Part shown: in pieces, positions 45,781 to 57,109 of the stretch
Layout of the letters: each line of letters opens with the position of its first letter
How positions within the stretch are numbered: position 1 is the first letter of the stretch
NCBI GenBank assembly: GCA_024748595.1
Contig: CP072944.1
Coordinates: forward strand, 1,210,001 to 1,274,000
Source of the DNA: Sodalis sp. Ffu
Lineage (GTDB): Bacteria; Pseudomonadota; Gammaproteobacteria; Enterobacterales; Enterobacteriaceae
Direction: 5' to 3'
Length of the DNA stretch: 64,000 bases
Notes under the pieces: generated by a model
Told to the model about the DNA's origin: nothing
Database searches by the model: none
Seen by the model: only the letters and a program-made list of their open reading frames with translations
Position numbers and translations under genes: made by a program

Positions 45781-46324
45781 ATGCCTCTTTTAAGAAAAAT
45801 GATAAAAGTCTGATTCTGTTGTCAATGTCAATCTAAGAGTGGTTTATTTTTAACTTGATAATATAGAGAACGTATATTGTGATGAAGCGGACGATCCAAT
45901 ATGTAAGTATCATATTTTGTTAGCTATAAAATATCTCTGATTATTAAGTAATGGGAGAACTAGAGCTTATATATTGATTTTAAATTTTATATCTATTATT
46001 GTTATAAGGGTGGATTAAGTGGGAATTTTTATTCAAGATCTTTCAGTGTAAAAGTAATACAAGATTTTTATTTTGATATCCAATCAAAACGTACGTAATT
46101 TGATTTTGATGATGCGCAGTTGTAGATTTTACTATACTTTAATTGGTAAAAAATTTGCCATGTATCCTAGATATATCAAGTTTCAACATTGCTAGTGACA
46201 CTGACAAAGAATATATATTATTACTGTTCTTGACCATATTTTAAGTTAAATACATGGTTATATTGGGGATGATCATCAATGCGGTTTTTAGGCGTAAAAC
46301 TCCTAGAGCTCTAAAATTTTAGCA
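45781..46324. other. eroded gap between ycbL and aspC (convergent)
   Basis: 543 AT-rich bases between two convergent genes. Nothing recognisable, and no strong terminator for either gene by eye. Confidence 0.5.
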
Positions 46325-47515
46325 TTATAACACTGCAATAATGGCCTCGCATAGGTAGTTCATGTTATCGGAAGTCATTCCTGCTACGTTGATACGGCCG
46401 GAATTAACCACGTAAATTCCTGATTGATCACGTAATTTTAGCACCTGATCTTTACTGAGACCGATGAAAGAAAACATACCGTTTTGCTTATTAATAAAGC
46501 TAAAATATTGCTGTGCCCCCTTGTCCTTCAGGGTTTTAACGAATAGTTTGCGCATACGTTGGATGCGTTCACGCATGCCGCTCAATTCCTTTTTCCACAT
46601 GTCACGTAGCACGTCGTCGCTAAGGATGGTGGCGACAATGGCTGCGCCGTGCGCCGGCGGGTTGGAGTAATTGGCGCGAATAGTACATTTTAGCTGGTTG
46701 AATGCGCGATCGGCAGTAGCGCTATCTGCGGCCACTAAGGTGCAGGCGCCAACACGCTCATTATACAGGCTAAAATTTTTTGAATAGGAGCTGCAGACAA
46801 TTAGTTCTTGATGAGCCTGACAAAAAATGCGCAGTCCTTCGGCATCTTCCTCCAGCCCGTGGGCAAAACCTTGATATGCGAAATCGAATAGTGGCAGCCA
46901 GTTGTTTTGTGCTGAAAGATTTGCTAATTCCTTCCACTGATAGGAGTTTGGATCCATGCCTGTTGGGTTGTGGCAACAACCGTGGAATAACACTACGTCA
47001 CCTGCCCTGGCTTGACGTAGACTTGCGAGCAGATTGTTGAAATCGATGGCGTGCGTAGTGGCATCATAGTAGGCATAGTCACAGACTTCCAGTCCTACGG
47101 CGTTAAATACGTTTTTATGATTTGGCCAACTGGGATTACTGACCCATACACGCTTTACGGTGGTGTTTTTCGCCAGAAAATCAGCTGCTACCCGCAGGGC
47201 GCCTGTGCCGCCTGGTGTTTGCGCGCTTCGCACTCGCTGTCTATTGATAATGGCGTTTTCGACGCCAAATAGTAGACGCTGAATACAGGCAGCGAAGGTG
47301 GCTATGCCGTCAATGCTAAGATAATTTTTGCTGGTTTCATTTTTTAATAGCAAAAATTCAGCTTTTTTTACGCTAGTCAATACGGGGCTTTTACCGGTTT
47401 CATCTTTATAGACGCCGATCCCAAGGTTAATTTTATTTGGGTGGTCATCAGTGCGAAAGACATCTAGTAGGTCGAGGATCGGATCAGGTTGCGCTTCTGG
47501 GATATGTTCAAACAT
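46325..47515 (-). CDS. aspC: aspartate aminotransferase
   Basis: A PLP enzyme interconverting aspartate/2-oxoglutarate and oxaloacetate/glutamate. 396 residues, identical in length to E. coli AspC. Blocks: [71 protein letters not shown] with the Schiff-base Lys246, and [12 protein letters not shown]. It also supplies the aromatic and branched-chain transamination capacity that symbionts often leave to one enzyme. Upstream (above 47516) ompF and asnS of E. coli are missing. Confidence 0.97.
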   Translation of the reverse strand: MFEHIPEAQPDPILDLLDVFRTDDHPNKINLGIGVYKDETGKSPVLTSVKKAEFLLLKNETSKNYLSIDGIATFAACIQRLLFGVENAIINRQRVRSAQTPGGTGALRVAADFLAKNTTVKRVWVSNPSWPNHKNVFNAVGLEVCDYAYYDATTHAIDFNNLLASLRQARAGDVVLFHGCCHNPTGMDPNSYQWKELANLSAQNNWLPLFDFAYQGFAHGLEEDAEGLRIFCQAHQELIVCSSYSKNFSLYNERVGACTLVAADSATADRAFNQLKCTIRANYSNPPAHGAAIVATILSDDVLRDMWKKELSGMRERIQRMRKLFVKTLKDKGAQQYFSFINKQNGMFSFIGLSKDQVLKLRDQSGIYVVNSGRINVAGMTSDNMNYLCEAIIAVL

Positions 47516-48096
47516 GGAGAGGGGTCCAAAACGTAATAATGTGCGAATAAAGTGCTACTAGATTACCGTTTTAAGACGGCTTTGCCAATCGTTTGTATAA
47601 AATTTTGCATTGCGGAAAAAAAGAGATAGTGTCTTCTTTTTTAATTTTTTAATGACTGTATCTGTAATGTATAGATTACGTCTAGTGAAAACTGACGTCG
47701 CGGTTACAATATGTAATATAGTATAGTAGTTTGCTATTTTCGTATGAACTCTGTACGATATCTATGGTTTATGGTAGATTTAGGAAATAGAAATTATCTT
47801 ATCCATTTTGCCATTGTTGCGGTGAATATTGGAATAATCTTTCTTATTTTTAATACTGTTAATAATTATCATTTATTGTACTACTTTAAAATTCTAGTTA
47901 TTGATCAGATAGAAGATGTTGGTATTGCGGTAGTTGGCCCATGTGGATTAATGTAGCTAGCAGGAAGTTGTTATTTTAATCAAAACCACCGCTGAATTTG
48001 TATAGTAATATTTTAAACATTTGCTGGTAAGATGTTATTTATATCCTAAATGAAGTATAATTTATCGCCACACTTTAGGTATGCAAGTGTTATACT

Positions 48097-48114
48097 GCCT
48101 TTGTTAAATAAATC
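48097..48114 (+). repeat. IS903-like terminal inverted repeat
   Basis: GCCTTTGTTAAATAAATC differs at two of 18 positions from the IS903-group end. The next bases (AAACTTATTTCTAATAATGA) parallel those after the copy at 13422. Confidence 0.55.
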
Positions 48115-49748
48115 AAACTTATTTCTAATAATGAAGTATAATATTCCAAGTTTTTTAGGAAAGTTCTTCATGGTAATGCTAATCACCAGTATTGTGACTG
48201 AATACCTCAACCTTTCAGCTTGGTATAAAATAAAATAGCTCAAAACGTGCGCCAGTATTACGTTATTTAGAGATGGATATCACATTGTATTATAATATTA
48301 GAATGAATATTTCTTTATTATATCGTTATCAGAAATCTATATTACAATATGTGATAATATCACGTACATTGCTATTTTAGCACTTAGGTAGGAATGCATG
48401 CAATGTTAATGATCCGAGTTTTAAAGATTCTTTTATCTAACTTATTCTATTTAGTGATTTGACATAGTATTTGTTGTTACAAAATATTTTTGTAAAAGTA
48501 ATGATTTATGTTTTATTTTTTTATCAAAGATAATTTGATTAATTTAATAAATTTATACGCATATATTTGTCAAAGTAAAATTTTGTTAAATGATGATTGG
48601 GAGTAAAATATTTTGAGAAGATATGCTCAATTTTTACCTGTTGTTTGATATAACACTGATCTTGTTACTGAGTGATAATAAATCGGTAAAATTATTATCA
48701 CGCCGGTGCTCTATTTCGTCTGCGAGCGATAATAGTGTATGCTATAGGTCAGGTAATAGATATTACATTATTAACTCTATTACACTATAATTTATTATTG
48801 TATTTTGATATTAAATTAATTTTGCTAGATCTTTTAATGTTTTACATAATTATATGAATAATTGATATTCATCATCATTATTGTATGGATCTGATTGATA
48901 CGTGTATTATTGCATGATAGTGATTATTTTATTTCAGTTAGGAACAGCTATACAGGTCATGAATGTTATGACTGTTCAATTGAGTAAGATAGTATTGCAG
49001 TGATTCTTTTATCGAGTCACGCGAAGTTTTTTGCGTTATTTGATTCTGAGAGTTACCGTTATAACGGTTAGTCCGTTAGAATTTATAAGTTGTTCTAATA
49101 TTAGTTGGTTTGCATTTTTTCTATGTAATATTTTATTTTTAAGATTTGTCTCAAAGCTTTTAGTTATTCGTTAGCATTAAATGAGGCATCTAAATTGGTT
49201 GTCATGGGTATTCTCCGGTAAATACTATGGAAGTGTTTACGAGTGATAAGGAAACCTTTATTCTGGACTATAATATCTTGTTATATGCTTAATTTAAATT
49301 ATTTATTTTATTTGATGATATATATCTATATAATTTTTTAGCGATACTTTGGATTACGTCATCATTAAATAGACAGGTGCAACAGAGACACAGGCTATTA
49401 TACATCATTCTAATGATCTAGCGTCTTGCATGTACGAATTTTATTGTTATTATTATCTTGATGTATTGACTACCTTTTAGCATTTGCAGGAATACTAAAA
49501 TTCGCTAATTTACGGTTTATTTTTTGCTGCTTATTTGGTATTGATATCGATCAGTTTCGCATCGTTTTTCACATCTGCAATTTGTAAGAAACGGCCATCA
49601 ATGAACTATACCGTATTGTTCAAGGATACTTGGGCCATTATGAAACTAAATGGGGTTTGTGGGCTGGTATCCTTATCCAATTCAATCTATTATTGCTTTG
49701 CAGTGTCTTTAAAGTTTTTAGTTTAGCTGTACGAAGTGCGTTAATTAT

Positions 49749-49783
49749 GCGACAAAGGCCGGTAATTTACTGGCCTTTGTCGC
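49749..49783 (-). terminator. hairpin downstream of accC
   Basis: A 12-bp perfect stem (GCGACAAAGGCC/GGCCTTTGTCGC) extended by a G-T pair and GTAA/TTAC nearly closes the loop. It lies 37 bases past the accC stop. There is no U-tract on the minus strand, so it may act as a 3'-end stabiliser or a rho-dependent end. Confidence 0.6.
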
Positions 49784-49819
49784 TAAGAATACGTGACAGG
49801 GAATATGCTAGGCGGCGAA

Positions 49820-51169
49820 TTAGCTCTCTTGTAAGCCAAATTTTTTTTCCAGATAATGAATGTTGGTGCCACCTTGCTGAAAGTTCTCGTCATTCATGAT
49901 TTTCAGCTGTAGATCGATATTGGTTTTAATGCCGTCAATAATAAGCTCCGTTAGTGCATTTTTCATGCGGGCGATTGCCACATCGCGGGTCTCACCAAAA
50001 CAGATAAGTTTGCCTATCATCGAGTCATAATAGGGCGGCACCGAGTAACCAGTATAAATATGTGACTCCCAGCGAACGCCAAAACCGCCTGGGGCATGGA
50101 AGTGGGTGATTTTACCGGGACTGGGTAGGAAGCTTGTGGGATCCTCTGCGTTGATACGGCACTCTACTGCATGACCGTGGATTTTTACTTGATTCTGCTT
50201 GATGGACAGTGGACGGCCGGTCGAGCTACGTAGCTGTTCTTTGATAAGATCTACGCCGGTGATCATTTCGGTAACCGGATGCTCCACTTGGATGCGGGTA
50301 TTCATTTCAATAAAAAATAATTTATTATTTTCATATAGAAATTCGAAGGTCCCAGCACCACAATAGCCGATTTCAATGCAGGCTTTGGTGCAGAGTTCGC
50401 CAATATAGCGGCGCAATGCATTGGTAAGGTTAGGCGCCGGTGCTTCTTCCACCATTTTTTGGTGGCGACGTTGCATGGAGCAATCGCGTTCTGCCAGATA
50501 AATAGCGTTGCCCTGGCCGTCAGCTAAAACCTGGATCTCGATATGGCGAGGATTTTCCAAATATTTTTCCATGTAAATCATGTCGTTGTTAAACGCAGCT
50601 TTTGCTTCCGCACGGGTCATACAGATGGAAGCTTCTAGATCTTTGTTGCTACGGACAATATGCATTCCACGGCCGCCGCCGCCGCTGGAGGCTTTGATAA
50701 TCACCGGATAGCCGATTCGTTTAGCGATATTATGATTTTTTTCCATATTTTCGCCAATAGGTCCATCGGAGCCTGGGACGCAGGGTACACCTGCTTTTTT
50801 CATCACGGTGATGGCAGAGATTTTATCACCGATCAGACGGATGGTTTCTGCACGGGGACCAATAAATATGAATCCAGAATGTTCGACTTGTTCAGCAAAA
50901 TCGGCATTTTCGGACAAGAAACCATAACCGGGGTGTATAGCGACTGATCCGGTAATTTCTGCCGCTGATATTATGGCCGGAATGTTAAGATAACTTTTCA
51001 CTGAGGGTGGTGGACCAATGCAAATAGTTTCATCCGCCATCAATACATGTTTCAGATCACGATCAGCAGTGGAGTGTACCGCTACTGTTTTAATACCCAG
51101 TTCTTTGCATGCGCGCAGAATACGTAACGCAATTTCACCGCGGTTTGCGATGACGATTTTATCTAACAT
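49820..51169 (-). CDS. accC: biotin carboxylase subunit of acetyl-CoA carboxylase
   Basis: ATP-grasp enzyme carboxylating the biotin on AccB, the first half-reaction of malonyl-CoA formation. 449 residues, identical in length to E. coli. [35 protein letters not shown], the glycine-rich [14 protein letters not shown], the metal-binding [14 protein letters not shown] and the [13 protein letters not shown] block are all intact. Eleven bases separate it from accB upstream, so the two form an operon. The carboxyltransferase genes accA and accD are not in the window. Confidence 0.98.
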   Translation of the reverse strand: MLDKIVIANRGEIALRILRACKELGIKTVAVHSTADRDLKHVLMADETICIGPPPSVKSYLNIPAIISAAEITGSVAIHPGYGFLSENADFAEQVEHSGFIFIGPRAETIRLIGDKISAITVMKKAGVPCVPGSDGPIGENMEKNHNIAKRIGYPVIIKASSGGGGRGMHIVRSNKDLEASICMTRAEAKAAFNNDMIYMEKYLENPRHIEIQVLADGQGNAIYLAERDCSMQRRHQKMVEEAPAPNLTNALRRYIGELCTKACIEIGYCGAGTFEFLYENNKLFFIEMNTRIQVEHPVTEMITGVDLIKEQLRSSTGRPLSIKQNQVKIHGHAVECRINAEDPTSFLPSPGKITHFHAPGGFGVRWESHIYTGYSVPPYYDSMIGKLICFGETRDVAIARMKNALTELIIDGIKTNIDLQLKIMNDENFQQGGTNIHYLEKKFGLQES

Positions 51170-51180
51170 TTAGCGCCTCA

Positions 51181-51618
51181 TTACTCGATGACAACCAGAG
51201 GCTCGTCGAATTCAACCGGTTGACCGTTATCCACTAAAATAGCTTTCACCACGCCGGCTTTATCCGACTCAATCTGGTTCATCATTTTCATAGCTTCAAC
51301 GATGCATACAGTATCGCCCACGTTAACTTTTTGTCCGATTTCCACAAAAGATTTTGCATTAGGACTTGGTGTACGGTAAAAGATGCCCACCATCGGTGAA
51401 CGTACAAAGTGACCGTTTATAGCAGCATGCTCAGAGGTATTTTCAGTTGTAACAGTTGCTGCTGTAGGCATATAAGGTTGTTGCATTATTGGGTAGGATG
51501 GTTGATCCGTAGCACGGCTACTGATACGAACCGATTCTTCACCTTCGGAGATTTCTATTTCAGAAATGCCAGATTTTTCAACCAGTTCAATCAATTTTTT
51601 GATTTTACGAATATCCAT
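51181..51618 (-). CDS. accB: biotin carboxyl carrier protein of acetyl-CoA carboxylase
   Basis: 145 residues (E. coli 156); the shortening lies in the flexible Pro/Ala-type linker (about 38-68). The N terminus [20 protein letters not shown] is the domain that contacts AccC. The C-terminal biotinyl domain has [13 protein letters not shown] and the biotin site EAMKMMN with Lys111. It is modified by BirA, not in the window. AroQ lies 17 bases upstream and accC 11 bases downstream, all on the minus strand, so aroQ-accB-accC is a compact operon. Confidence 0.97.
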   Translation of the reverse strand: MDIRKIKKLIELVEKSGISEIEISEGEESVRISSRATDQPSYPIMQQPYMPTAATVTTENTSEHAAINGHFVRSPMVGIFYRTPSPNAKSFVEIGQKVNVGDTVCIVEAMKMMNQIESDKAGVVKAILVDNGQPVEFDEPLVVIE

Positions 51619-51635
51619 GAATGGGGTTCCATACT

Positions 51636-52091
51636 TTAATTAATTGATGTTGACAGGCGTTTGACCGCTGTCTGTAAAGCAAAGTGATACCCATCGGCGC
51701 CGAGGCCGCAGATCATGCCAACCGCAATGTCGGATAGATAGGAGTGATGGCGAAATGGTTCTCGTGCATGCACATTGGAAAGATGTATCTCGATAAAAGG
51801 GATGTTTACTGCTAACAGCGCATCGCGCAGTGCCACGCTGGTATGGGCAAACGCCGCAGGATTAATCACGATAAAATCTGTATTACCTCGCGCTTTATGA
51901 ATACGGTCAATCAGCGTGTGTTCCGCATTGGACTGAAGGTGGCTGAGCTCTGCTCCCAGATTGTCGGCTAGATTGTGTAAATCAGTGATGATGTCGACAA
52001 GCCTGGTGTGACCATACTTGTCCGGCTCACGGTTGCCGAGTAAATTTAAGTTCGGTCCATTAAGAAGCAAAATGTGTAATTTATCAGCCAT
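51636..52091 (-). CDS. aroQ: type II 3-dehydroquinate dehydratase
   Basis: Third step of the shikimate pathway (trans dehydration). 151 residues, typical of the small type II enzyme. [20 protein letters not shown] carries the catalytic Tyr; [30 protein letters not shown], and [18 protein letters not shown] with the catalytic His follow. E. coli K-12 uses the unrelated type I AroD, whereas aroQ next to accBC is found in Yersinia, Serratia and related genera; this helps place the lineage. With aroA it supports a working chorismate route feeding PabA and the aromatic amino acids. Confidence 0.96.
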   Translation of the reverse strand: MADKLHILLLNGPNLNLLGNREPDKYGHTRLVDIITDLHNLADNLGAELSHLQSNAEHTLIDRIHKARGNTDFIVINPAAFAHTSVALRDALLAVNIPFIEIHLSNVHAREPFRHHSYLSDIAVGMICGLGADGYHFALQTAVKRLSTSIN

Positions 52092-53157
52092 TATATGGCG
52101 AATCCCTTTTCAATTTTACATTATCCCGTAAAATAACCAATGGTAAATGATTTGTCACCTTTTTGATGGTATTTCATTCATAACTTGCCAACAAAATTAG
52201 GTGATTAATAGTATGGTGGATTTTTTAGCAAAATCTCGGAGGTATTTGGGATATCTTTTAAGGCAATTTATTGCGGATTGGCTCAAGATAACGCAACTTG
52301 TAGTAATAACAAAAGAGAAAAATTATCTGGTAGGACCATAGGTAAATTTTGTATAATGTCGTGCAGATAGCATCGAGTGGTCATTCATAAATCATCTGAA
52401 TTTTATAAATAGTGTATCGTAAAATAGCCACGATATAAATTAGATTATGTAAAATTTGCCAGTAATTTTTCAATTTTACTGTCCCATCAGGTTGATGTGG
52501 CGGTCAGTAATCTAATTGATAATTCCGAGCATTAGATGAAATCTTTACTAGTTTTTGCCTAATAGTCTTAAATGTATTTACATTTACTGCCAATGAGTAT
52601 ATGGTTAGTATACAGAGTAGTTATAGTGCTAGATTATCCCCAGCCTCCAGTAGGTCTCTATTAAATATATTAAATTTTGAGATAAATACTAATTTCTAGT
52701 AAAGTGAATCTTTCTATAACTAATTATGGTAAATAAATTACTTTCTTGAATTAAGGTTTAGCAGTTTCTGGATCTTTTTCTTATTATTTGATAGGCGCCT
52801 GCTTCATCTATTATTAGCAGTAGTGCTATTGTTGTTTATTACAATAATTCAAATTACACCTTCTGTATTAGTTATATTAATTAGTTATATGTTAAAGCAG
52901 ATAGCATGTATCTTTGATGGCGCTTTCGTTAGCTCAGGTGATATTTATTGAGTTTAGTAGAGTGAATAGTAATATTAAGAATCTTGCTGCATGTTAAGTT
53001 CTTTCATGATATAAAATTTATATTTATTTATTAATGCAGGTAGAATCTTGCGAGGTATAAAGATATTTATTAATTGAAAATAGCTTCTATAAATTTTTTT
53101 AATGATTGTAGTATCAGGAGAAATATTCATGTAGATATTAATATGTGTGACGGAGTT

Positions 53158-53175
53158 AAGCTTTATTTAATAAAT
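53158..53175 (+). repeat. IS903-like terminal repeat
   Basis: AAGCTTTATTTAATAAATTA resembles GGCTTTGTTGAATAAATC with several substitutions. No transposase nearby. Confidence 0.35.
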
Positions 53176-53875
53176 TAATTTTAATAATTAAAGATATTAA
53201 AATTTCTCTATAGCAAGCGATAATTTACAATTACTAATTAGGTAAGTTACATCAAGAGTGCATCACTGATATTCTGATCAGATACCTATCTCTGCTAGTT
53301 ATGAAAGAATAAGACGCTCAAAAAAAGATTCTACAGTTCGCTATTTTGAGATGGTTATCAAAACCGTATTGATGATTATCTTTCACTTAACCTGCGATGA
53401 TTACAGATTTTAGAACGTCCTTTCAGGAAAGCTTCTTGGTTGCGCAAGCGGCATATAGTAGTAGATACCATCGATAGACTATGGTCGCGTAGTGATATAT
53501 ATGGGTGCAGAAGTATTATCTGGATTTTTGCAGCAAACCACAAAAAAATTACAATATCTCTAGCACTATCGCTGGTTAGTTCCTTTGGAAATGGTCCTGC
53601 GATTTGGTCGGAGTATGCTGCTAGTGATCAGGCGTTATTTAATCAATACTAAATAAAATAATAATCATATGCTTATTTTTAAGCAATTTTATTATGTTAT
53701 AACAGGCAGCAGTGTCTTAGTTATTTAACGGTACATGTTACTGATCCGCGTTTGACGATGGAATTATTATTGTTCGCCAGATTGGTAATTTTAATCTAAT
53801 CTTTTGTGATTGAAGTATTTTCTTGGAAATTTAGTGATCTACCTTTTCTTACTAAAAACTTGATTATTTAATAAC

Positions 53876-53915
53876 CTGCTTGACGGGCAAAAACCGTTGT
53901 AAGTAGGTTTCTTTA
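53876..53915 (-). terminator. probable fur terminator
   Basis: AACCTGCTT-ACGG and CCGT-AAGTAGGTT form an imperfect stem 55-95 bases beyond the fur stop. Read on the minus strand it is followed by ATTAAATAA rather than a clean U-tract, so confidence is moderate. Confidence 0.4.
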
Positions 53916-53970
53916 ATGATAGTGCCCTTTAACGGTTAGTGCCGGCCTTAAATTTTTGCCACGTGTAGAT

Positions 53971-54417
53971 TCATCTATAATCATGCAGGATTTCATCTTT
54001 ACGACAGTAGTTTTGGACACAGTGGCCGTAAAGATATAGGTTGTAATTGGTCAATTTGATATTATATTTTTTTGCAATATCACGCTGGTATGCTTCGATG
54101 AATTCATCGTGAAATTCAATGACCTTACCGCAGTTTAGGCAAATGAGATGATCGTGGTGATGTTGCTGGGTTAATTCAAACACTGATTTACCGCCTTCAA
54201 AATTATGACGGGTTACGATGTCGGTAACCTCGAACTGGTTTAGCACCCTGTATATGGTGGCTAGCCCGATTTCCTCACCCATATCTATTAATTTCTTATA
54301 CAGATCTTCCGCACTAACGTGATGGAATTCGGTATCCTGCAATATTTTTAAGATCTTAAGCCTGGGTAGTGTCACTTTCAGTCCTGCTTTCTTTAATGCG
54401 ATATTATTTTTAGTCAT
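53971..54417 (-). CDS. fur: ferric uptake regulator
   Basis: Iron-responsive repressor that binds the Fur box as a dimer with Fe2+. 148 residues, the E. coli length. The winged-helix domain includes LKKAGLKVTLPRLKIL, HHVSAEDLY and EIGLATIYRVLNQF. The dimer/metal domain has the histidine-rich QQHHHDHLICLNCGKVIEF, and the structural zinc cysteines are all kept (C93, C96, C133, C138). The C-terminal tail is short and divergent. The start has AGGATCA upstream. fldA, co-directional with fur in E. coli, is on the opposite strand here. No uof leader frame was recognised. Confidence 0.97.
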   Translation of the reverse strand: MTKNNIALKKAGLKVTLPRLKILKILQDTEFHHVSAEDLYKKLIDMGEEIGLATIYRVLNQFEVTDIVTRHNFEGGKSVFELTQQHHHDHLICLNCGKVIEFHDEFIEAYQRDIAKKYNIKLTNYNLYLYGHCVQNYCRKDEILHDYR

Positions 54418-54560
54418 GCGAGTTGATCCTGTGACTTTATAATCAAGTTATAATATGTCATAGCCTACAACAATCTTAAGTGAGGTGTGGGCTATGCTAC
54501 ATCTTTAGTTTTAACAACTATATAAAGTATAGTGTCATTTTATTGTTATATCATTTTGTT

Positions 54561-54830
54561 AGTTTTATTGAGTAAATTTATTTGCCGTTGAGCCTTTTCT
54601 TTAATGACAGGTTGTTCAAACCACCTTTTAGTGAGAGTGTACCTAGTTAAATTATTGTTTTATTCAAAGAGTGTATCATGGCCGTTTTTTTCTACTTAGA
54701 AGGTGTAATCTGATAATGTAAGCAAATATATGAATAATTGTTTTATTTATGATATTGATATCTCTATCAAAGCGCGTTTAAAGTACTCTAAATTTTATTT
54801 ATAATGTTCATTATTTCTTATTAAATATTA
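54561..54830 (+). repeat. dispersed repeat with IS903-like left end
   Basis: AGTTTTATTGAGTAAAT, then GAGCCTTTTCTTTAATGA, the core GGTTGTTCAAACCACC and TTTTAGTGAGAGTG, then ATCATGGCCG, GTAATCTGATAATG, GTTTTATTTATGATATTG, and finally ATCAAAGCGCGTTTA. The most complete copy in the window; its tail matches 62195-62280. Confidence 0.55.
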
Positions 54831-55229
54831 ATTAGCGCTTGTCTGATGTTATTAGTATCACTTACATAGTAGGTATTATGACTAATGTACGTATTATGAT
54901 TTTGTTGGATATTACATTTGTCATGACATTAATATAGTGGTGCTATTTATCTCAGAATAGCATATTGTATACTAATCATCTGTTGGCTGAAATATTCAAC
55001 TATAATCTTTAGTGAACTGAGTTTGATGATTTTCGTTGCCAGTGTATTCGATCGTCCTGTCGCGTGCTTTGTGATTTATATAGGATGATATAAAGTTTAA
55101 AGTTATGTGAAGTGAATATAGAATAAATTTAAGATATATATTTCCTAGTGGTGGCGATTAGTTTACTGGATATGAATGGGCATGTCGATAGGTCGCGTGT
55201 GCATTGCTTTGAAGTTAGGTTATCTTCAT

Positions 55230-55440
55230 GGGACTGAAGCGTTTAGTAGGTATTTCTGCAGCAAAAGCTGTATTAAATCATAGTTTAGCTTGACTATTTG
55301 TATCTTCCGTTATGCAGAAAGCAGGTGTTGGCATGAGCAATGATAAAGAGGCGGACTGATTTAGCTGCTTTTGCGTTGATGGAAAAAGTAGGTGCTAATA
55401 TGAAACATGTATTGACTGTATCTACGTCATTTTACCTGTA
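55230..55440 (+). pseudogene. unrecognised decayed coding remnant
   Basis: Protein-like text appears in shifting frames: MGLKRLVGISAAKAVLNHSLA then a stop, MQKAGVGMSNDKEAD then a stop, and in another frame LAAFALMEKVGANMKHVL. Local GC is higher than in the surrounding DNA. I do not recognise the family. Frameshifts and stops indicate a pseudogene. Confidence 0.35.
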
Positions 55441-55490
55441 GGTAAAATCATCAGAGGTTTGTTTATGTTAATAATAACCTTGCGATTTAT

Positions 55491-55740
55491 TAAATAAATT
55501 TATTTGTTTATGAGACTTTTTTGATGATAAAGTTGTTTAAGTAATTCGTTTGGTGATAGGTATATACTTAGTTGATGTATTATATTTAATACGCTTGCCA
55601 TGGCATAAGATTCTCGTTATTGGACATTATAATTTAATTAATGTTAGGTCTGCTGAATATCCGTTTTATTTATGATATTATTATCTCTTGTTATAAGATC
55701 ATCGATGGTATTCGATCTTTTTAGTAGTTTTTATTTCCTA
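55491..55740 (+). repeat. dispersed repeat with IS903-like left end
   Basis: GATTTATTAAATAAATTT, then TATGAGACTTTTTTGATGA, the core AAAGTTGTTTAAGTAATTCG and TTTGGTGATAGGT, ACTTAGTTGATGTATTAT, GCCATGGCATAAG, and the tail CCGTTTTATTTATGATATTA. Block order matches the copies at 11435, 19148 and 54561. Confidence 0.55.
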
Positions 55741-56348
55741 TTATAATATTGATTAATTATCGTCTGATTTTTATTAGAGTGTTTAATTTTAGCCAATAGC
55801 CCATGTTTATTACTATGCATGTAACATAAATCCTGGTTGGTATTCACTTCATTAATTTTTTTGCATATTTAGATGCAAGAAGGCGATGTGATGCTTCTGC
55901 ATCCGTTATATTACTTTTGATAGGTCAAATCGGATGATTTCGTATTATGGTATCTTAGCCATATGGTTTTTGCGTCAGAGTAGTATCAATAGATTTATAG
56001 TTGTTATTAGCTTATTGGATTGCTTATTTTTTAACAATTTTGTTACCATACAATTATGGTAGAAGTATCCAATAGAACTTCAGTGTTTTGTATTGATGAG
56101 GTCGTTGTTGTAGTATACTGAATAGTAAACTGGTTTTAGTTGTCTTTTGGCTACAGACAACTTTGGTAGATTTAGCGGCAAGTAGTGGAAGTGCAAGGTC
56201 TTAGAAAAATGGTGATATTGCGCCATTAAGTAGTAGTTATCATCGGATATAGGTATCTAGATACGTAATAGTCTGGTATTATTAATTTTACTAATATATA
56301 AGGTTGATGTCCGTACGTATCTTTAATTTTTAAAAGGTTTTTATATTC

Positions 56349-56864
56349 ATGGGAATGGTAGGTATTTTTTTTGGCAGTGATACCGGCAATACCCAAAATA
56401 TTGCTATGATAATTCAAAAGCAATTTGGCACGGAAATTGCTGATGTTTTTGATATTGCCAAAAGCAGTAAGGAAGATTTAGAACAGTATGACCGGCTGTT
56501 GCTAGGCAGTCCTACCTGGTATTACGGTGAAGCGCAGTGCGATTGGGATGATATTTTCCCAACGTTGGGAAAAATTGATTTTTCTGGCAAACTAGTAGCG
56601 TTGTTTGGTTGTGGTGACCAGGAAGATTACGCGGAATATTTTTGTGATGCAATGGGTATTATTCGCGATATTATCGAACCGAAAGGTGCTACTTTAGTCG
56701 GTTATTGGCCTGTTACTGGTTACTACTTTGAAGCATCTAAAAGTTTAGTAGACGGTGATCATTTTATTGGTTTAGCAATCGATGAAGATCGTCAACCGGA
56801 GCTGACAGCTGAACGCGTGAAAAATTGGGTCAAGCAGGTTCGTGATGAGTTTAAACTGGATTAA
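56349..56864 (+). CDS. fldA: flavodoxin 1
   Basis: A small FMN electron carrier needed, with flavodoxin reductase, for activation of radical-SAM and other enzymes, for example in biotin, methionine and isoprenoid synthesis. 171 residues (E. coli 176); the C terminus ends DEFKLD and lacks the last few residues. The FMN phosphate loop GSDTGNTQ is at 9-16, the isoalloxazine-stacking Trp is in SPTWYYGEAQCDWDD and the Tyr in GCGDQEDYAEYF. The clean frame and near-complete conservation argue that it is functional. Orientation opposite to fur is unlike E. coli. Confidence 0.96.
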   Translation: MGMVGIFFGSDTGNTQNIAMIIQKQFGTEIADVFDIAKSSKEDLEQYDRLLLGSPTWYYGEAQCDWDDIFPTLGKIDFSGKLVALFGCGDQEDYAEYFCDAMGIIRDIIEPKGATLVGYWPVTGYYFEASKSLVDGDHFIGLAIDEDRQPELTAERVKNWVKQVRDEFKLD

Positions 56865-56969
56865 TGATAAATAGTAGACTGAATTGAATAGTATTTAACG
56901 GGGAATGATGAAATTTATTTCACATTGATGGGAGGTTTTGTTGAAGCAATCAAATTTTTCAATGAATGG

Positions 56970-57005
56970 TAACTCAGCTAAATTTTTAAAAATTTAGCTG
57001 AGTTA
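56970..57005. repeat. perfect 36-nt loopless palindrome
   Basis: Each 18-base half (TAACTCAGCTAAATTTTT and its complement) is exact, with no spacer. It lies 105 bases after the fldA stop. It could fold as a hairpin with internal A/T turn and serve as the fldA 3' end, but it has no U-tract. Confidence 0.8.
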
Positions 57006-57052
57006 GTAAGGCAATAATTAAAATATTAATATTAATTGTTAATTGAGCAAGC

Positions 57053-57109
57053 TAATAATTCCATCATCAAATATAGATAGCTTATCCATATTTGATGATG
57101 GAATTATTA
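57053..57109. repeat. perfect 22-bp inverted repeat
   Basis: The arms at 57053-57074 and 57088-57109 (one arm begins TAATAATTCCATCATCAAAT) are exact complements around a 13-base loop. This is the longest perfect hairpin in the window. It lies 47 bases past the preceding palindrome; a T-rich tract follows 11 bases later. Confidence 0.8.

Larger units (their letters stand above)
47516..49819. other. 2.3-kb eroded region
   Basis: No intact gene. It contains an IS903-like end (48097-48114) and the accC-side hairpin (49749-49783). ompF and asnS would be expected above aspC; yhdT, panF and prmA would follow accC in E. coli; no fragment could be matched. Short open frames at 47744-47956, 48050-48238 and 49535-49726 look like chance frames. 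Confidence 0.5.
52092..53970. other. 1.9-kb eroded region
   Basis: No recognisable gene. An IS903-like end (53158-53175) and the probable fur terminator (53876-53915) are present. A 70-codon open frame at 53440-53652 has no start signal or family match and is probably chance or an unrecognised remnant. Confidence 0.5.
54418..56348. other. 1.9-kb eroded region between fur and fldA
   Basis: Contains two copies of the dispersed repeat (54561-54830 and 55491-55740) and an unrecognised coding remnant (55230-55440). The presence of two copies flanking the inverted fur/fldA junction suggests that recombination between repeats produced the rearrangement. No Fur box was recognised. Confidence 0.5.

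Noticed and set aside
54418-54560. Fur box in front of fur
   Set aside because: The region is AT-rich, but no match to the 19-bp inverted Fur-box consensus was convincing.
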